Positions 61,845-64,000 of a stretch of 64,000 bases of DNA are shown piece by piece. The DNA comes from Epiperipatus broadwayi (lineage: Eukaryota; Onychophora; Udeonychophora; Euonychophora; Peripatidae): assembly GCA_028023455.1 (NCBI GenBank), contig JAQFVV010006452.1:796501-860500 (forward strand), given 5' to 3'. The notes beneath the pieces were generated by a model. It ran no database searches. It was not told where the DNA came from and was given only the letters and a program-made list of their open reading frames with translations. A program made the translations under genes and the position numbers. Position 1 is the first letter of the stretch. Every line of letters begins with the position of its first letter.

Positions 61845-62303
61845 TTATTTGGGCAGAACTGGGTTCAAATACATGGCTTGTAGCTGCTCAGTGATCCCAG
61901 AAGATTGATGTTCCTTCCTTTTTATTTTTAATCCTGTTGCATGCATACCTGTATTGGTAAATTCTTGTGTTGCTGTTAGACAAGTCTCACTGTAGTAAGA
62001 TGCCTGGCAGCCTAATTGAGGGTATGCTATTTTATAGATCACTTGAGAGGCTTGATCTTTTTCTATTTTATCTTTGGAATTATTAATTAGTCCGTCAGTG
62101 TTAGGAGGTGTTCTGAAGCTAAATTTAAAAGCATTAGTCAATTTTTTAGTAATTTTTGAAGTTACAATAGGTATAAATGGAATAGTTAAGTATGTCATAT
62201 TGTCTTTAGGCTGTTTATTATTGAGTTTTCTATAAAATGTTTTTATTCTCTGATGGACAATACTGGGTTTAAAGCCTACGTGGTCATTTCCTTTTTATTG
62301 GTA
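61845..62303 (-). pseudogene. Penelope-like element, C-terminal GIY-YIG endonuclease fragment
   Basis: The minus-strand frame opens about 62303, before its first ATG at 62198, so the piece is a truncated interior. It reads H-V-G-F-K-P-S-I-V-H-Q-R-I-K-T-F, then I-P-F-I-P-I-V-T-S-K-I, a pattern of the segment linking reverse transcriptase and endonuclease in Penelope-like elements. Then comes a GIY-YIG-like domain: V-I-Y-K-I at about residue 53 of the ATG frame, G-C-Q-A-S-Y-Y-S-E-T (where Y-I-G-E-T is usual), and K-E-H-Q-S-S-G-I-T-E near the end. The loss of the Y-I-G core makes nuclease activity unlikely. No reverse transcriptase remains to the right. Confidence 0.65.
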
Positions 62304-63466
62304 AAGGAAAAACAATTTACGGCTATGTATATAAAATTAATAATAACCATGAAATCAGTAACAATAAAAATATTATAATGATTATTCATTATATTTTAGC
62401 ATATTTTTTATTTTAAAATCAGTACATCAAATTTATCTAGCCAATCCATATTAGCCCTTCAATTTGATCATTTTAGAAGAAAATAAATAAATATACATTT
62501 ATTAATTACAATTGAATAGCTCAACTGGAATGACTGTGGATGATTATCTATATAAAAGGTTAATCTTAAGTTTTTTGTGATTTGATAAAAAATATTCATG
62601 ACTCACCTGGCTTGGACTTATAGCCTTGGTCATGGATATGGAAGCACTGACTATTACAACATATTTTTCTTTTCTGGTGTACAAAAATCGTTAAATACTT
62701 AAATTCCGCAGGATATTTTCAGTTTAAAAAATAATATAAAATAAAATAGCAAAAAATTAAACCCTAAGCTAATTATGAAAACATTTGTGATATAAAAATT
62801 ATTTATGTATTTCTAAGTTTTTTTTATGTATATTTATATGTTGTTTGAAAAAGTCTGAGAAAAATTTAAAAACTAAGTAATTATAAAAATGTATCTGAAT
62901 CATCATAAATGGGGGGGAAATATTTTCTGTCTTCCTTGAGTTGTGAGGAAATCTTTAGTTATAGAAAGCAGGAAATATTTAATAACAATATTGCTGATCA
63001 CATGTCATATTCATCTGTATATTTGTTAATCTTATTATTATTCAAGAAATTGAAAATGTTGCCTTAAGAACCTATAGAATTGATTTTCATTATTAAAAAG
63101 TGCTGTTGTATCTACAGGTAATATTTGTGGTAATTATTTTGATGAATTATTTATATTTAAAAAGTGGTATTTTTTTTTATATAATAAAATATAATTTATA
63201 AGCAAAAACATATCAGTATATATTCTTGTTATTAATTTAATTCTATAATGATAAATAGCTTATTAAAAAATAAAACATTATCTATAATTTATTACTGTAA
63301 AAATAAATAAATAATGTAAACCTTTTTGCTATATATATATATGGCAGCGAACGAAAAGGTGATAATTGAATAACCCACTTATTACCTGTTTGAGATCTTT
63401 TAGGAAACGAAGTAGAAAAAATTGCTGATACTCATTATTATTATGTGATTATTTAGATGGTAAACA
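62304..63466. other. AT-rich spacer
   Basis: Nothing recognised beyond homopolymer runs and a short (AT)n near 63331. Confidence 0.5.
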
Positions 63467-63620
63467 ATCATAAGTGGGCTAATTGTCAAGCGTTGTTAGC
63501 CAAAAGGTCAGCACAGCCGCCTTGCAAGCAAGCAGTTGGTTGCAGACGGTTGTTGCAGGTTTGCCTCCCAACCGATGCTATGACATATGAAAAAAAAAAA
63601 AAATCATAGGTGGGCTAATT
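63467..63620 (+). mobile_element. tRNA-derived SINE, long subfamily, 18-bp duplication
   Basis: Body 63485-63602 flanked by ATCATAAGTGGGCTAATT (63467-63484) and ATCATAGGTGGGCTAATT (63603-63620). Head GTCAAGCGTTGTTAGCCAAA, middle CTTGCAAGCAAGCAGTTGGT, tail ATGCTATGACATATG and A13. One mismatch between the duplications suggests moderate age. Confidence 0.9.
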
Positions 63621-64000
63621 ATCAATATGAATGTGACAGTGTTGGCAATATAATTGTTTTATTTATAAGTTTAAAATTAGATGATATCTTCTTAGGTTTG
63701 TGGGATCTTTTAACCGAGATATAACGGGGGGGGGGTTCTGAAAGTAGAATGAAAAAAATGTGTGTCCGAATGATTTAATTTTTTTTGTATTTAGAATCAT
63801 CACTAGCATAAACAGTAGTATTTTGTCCTAGGGACAGATGGAGAGAGCAGTCACATCACAAATTTATCCATTTCTCCACTCGATTTTTTCATTGCTGAGG
63901 GTTTCAATTCCAAATATCTTTTTCTATGTCTTACATTATCTAGCAATGTCAATCATAACAATCATATAGGCAAAATCATAAGAATCATAACAAACAAGAA
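63621..64000. other. AT-rich spacer
   Basis: Nothing recognised; a G9-10 run lies near 63726. Confidence 0.5.

Overview
The window looks like nuclear DNA of an invertebrate animal. It is very AT-rich (about three quarters A+T by impression, not counted), has long trinucleotide and (AT)n microsatellites, and is packed with eukaryotic transposable elements. There are no operons, no Shine-Dalgarno-led gene clusters, and no intact host gene that I can recognise. The element mix is typical of metazoa: RTE-type and other LINEs, a tRNA-derived SINE family, a Ty3/gypsy LTR retrotransposon, a mariner, a piggyBac-like MITE, a Penelope-like element and many foldback elements. I cannot name the species; mollusc, flatworm, cnidarian and arthropod all remain possible.

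Layout. 1-5 kb: AT-rich spacer, a foldback element (690-868), a SINE and two large microsatellites. 5-7.3 kb: a 5'-truncated RTE-type LINE with three stops and one frameshift. 7.3-12.8 kb: spacer, two SINEs, a foldback with a tandem array in one arm (10961-11396) and another foldback. 12.8-13.6 kb: 3' part of a second LINE family. 14-15 kb: a minus-strand mariner remnant interrupted by a foldback element. 15-24 kb: spacer with a repeat family, a 104-bp tandem duplication, a SINE, a minus-strand RTE copy and MITE-like inverted repeats. 24.4-26.4 kb: a second copy of the 13-kb LINE with an inverted 3' fragment beside it.

26483-41754 is the dominant object: a complete Ty3/gypsy-type element of about 15.3 kb with unusually long LTRs (3.9 kb each before a later insertion). 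It has a primer binding site for tRNA-Lys, a leader with four degenerate tandem repeats, a gag with a coiled-coil N-terminus and no zinc knuckle, a pol (protease, RT, RNase H, integrase) in the -1 frame, a polypurine tract and no env. Its 3' LTR carries a 748-bp piggyBac-like MITE at TTAA; the 5' LTR keeps the empty site. The breaks in gag and pol are single-base changes in or beside homopolymer runs.

41.8-49.4 kb holds a decayed, gag-only relative (gag 47047-48990), a 210-bp direct repeat around it and a long AT-rich stretch in front that may be its LTR. 49.4-49.6 kb is a near-perfect hairpin. 50-54 kb is spacer with two SINEs and a short GC-richer open segment. 54-58.7 kb may be a minus-strand transcription unit: a TATA box near 58.66 kb and a coding segment at 54.2-54.5 kb ending in a consensus splice donor. 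59.5-59.9 kb is a nested foldback, 61.8-62.3 kb a minus-strand Penelope-like fragment with a degraded GIY-YIG domain, and 63.5 kb a SINE with an 18-bp target duplication.

How the parts relate: the autonomous elements (RTE, the second LINE family, gypsy, mariner, Penelope) would once have supplied their own enzymes. The SINEs, foldbacks and piggyBac-like MITE encode nothing and must be mobilised in trans by partners mostly not in this window. All calls come from reading the sequence and the translated frames by eye; no database search was run.
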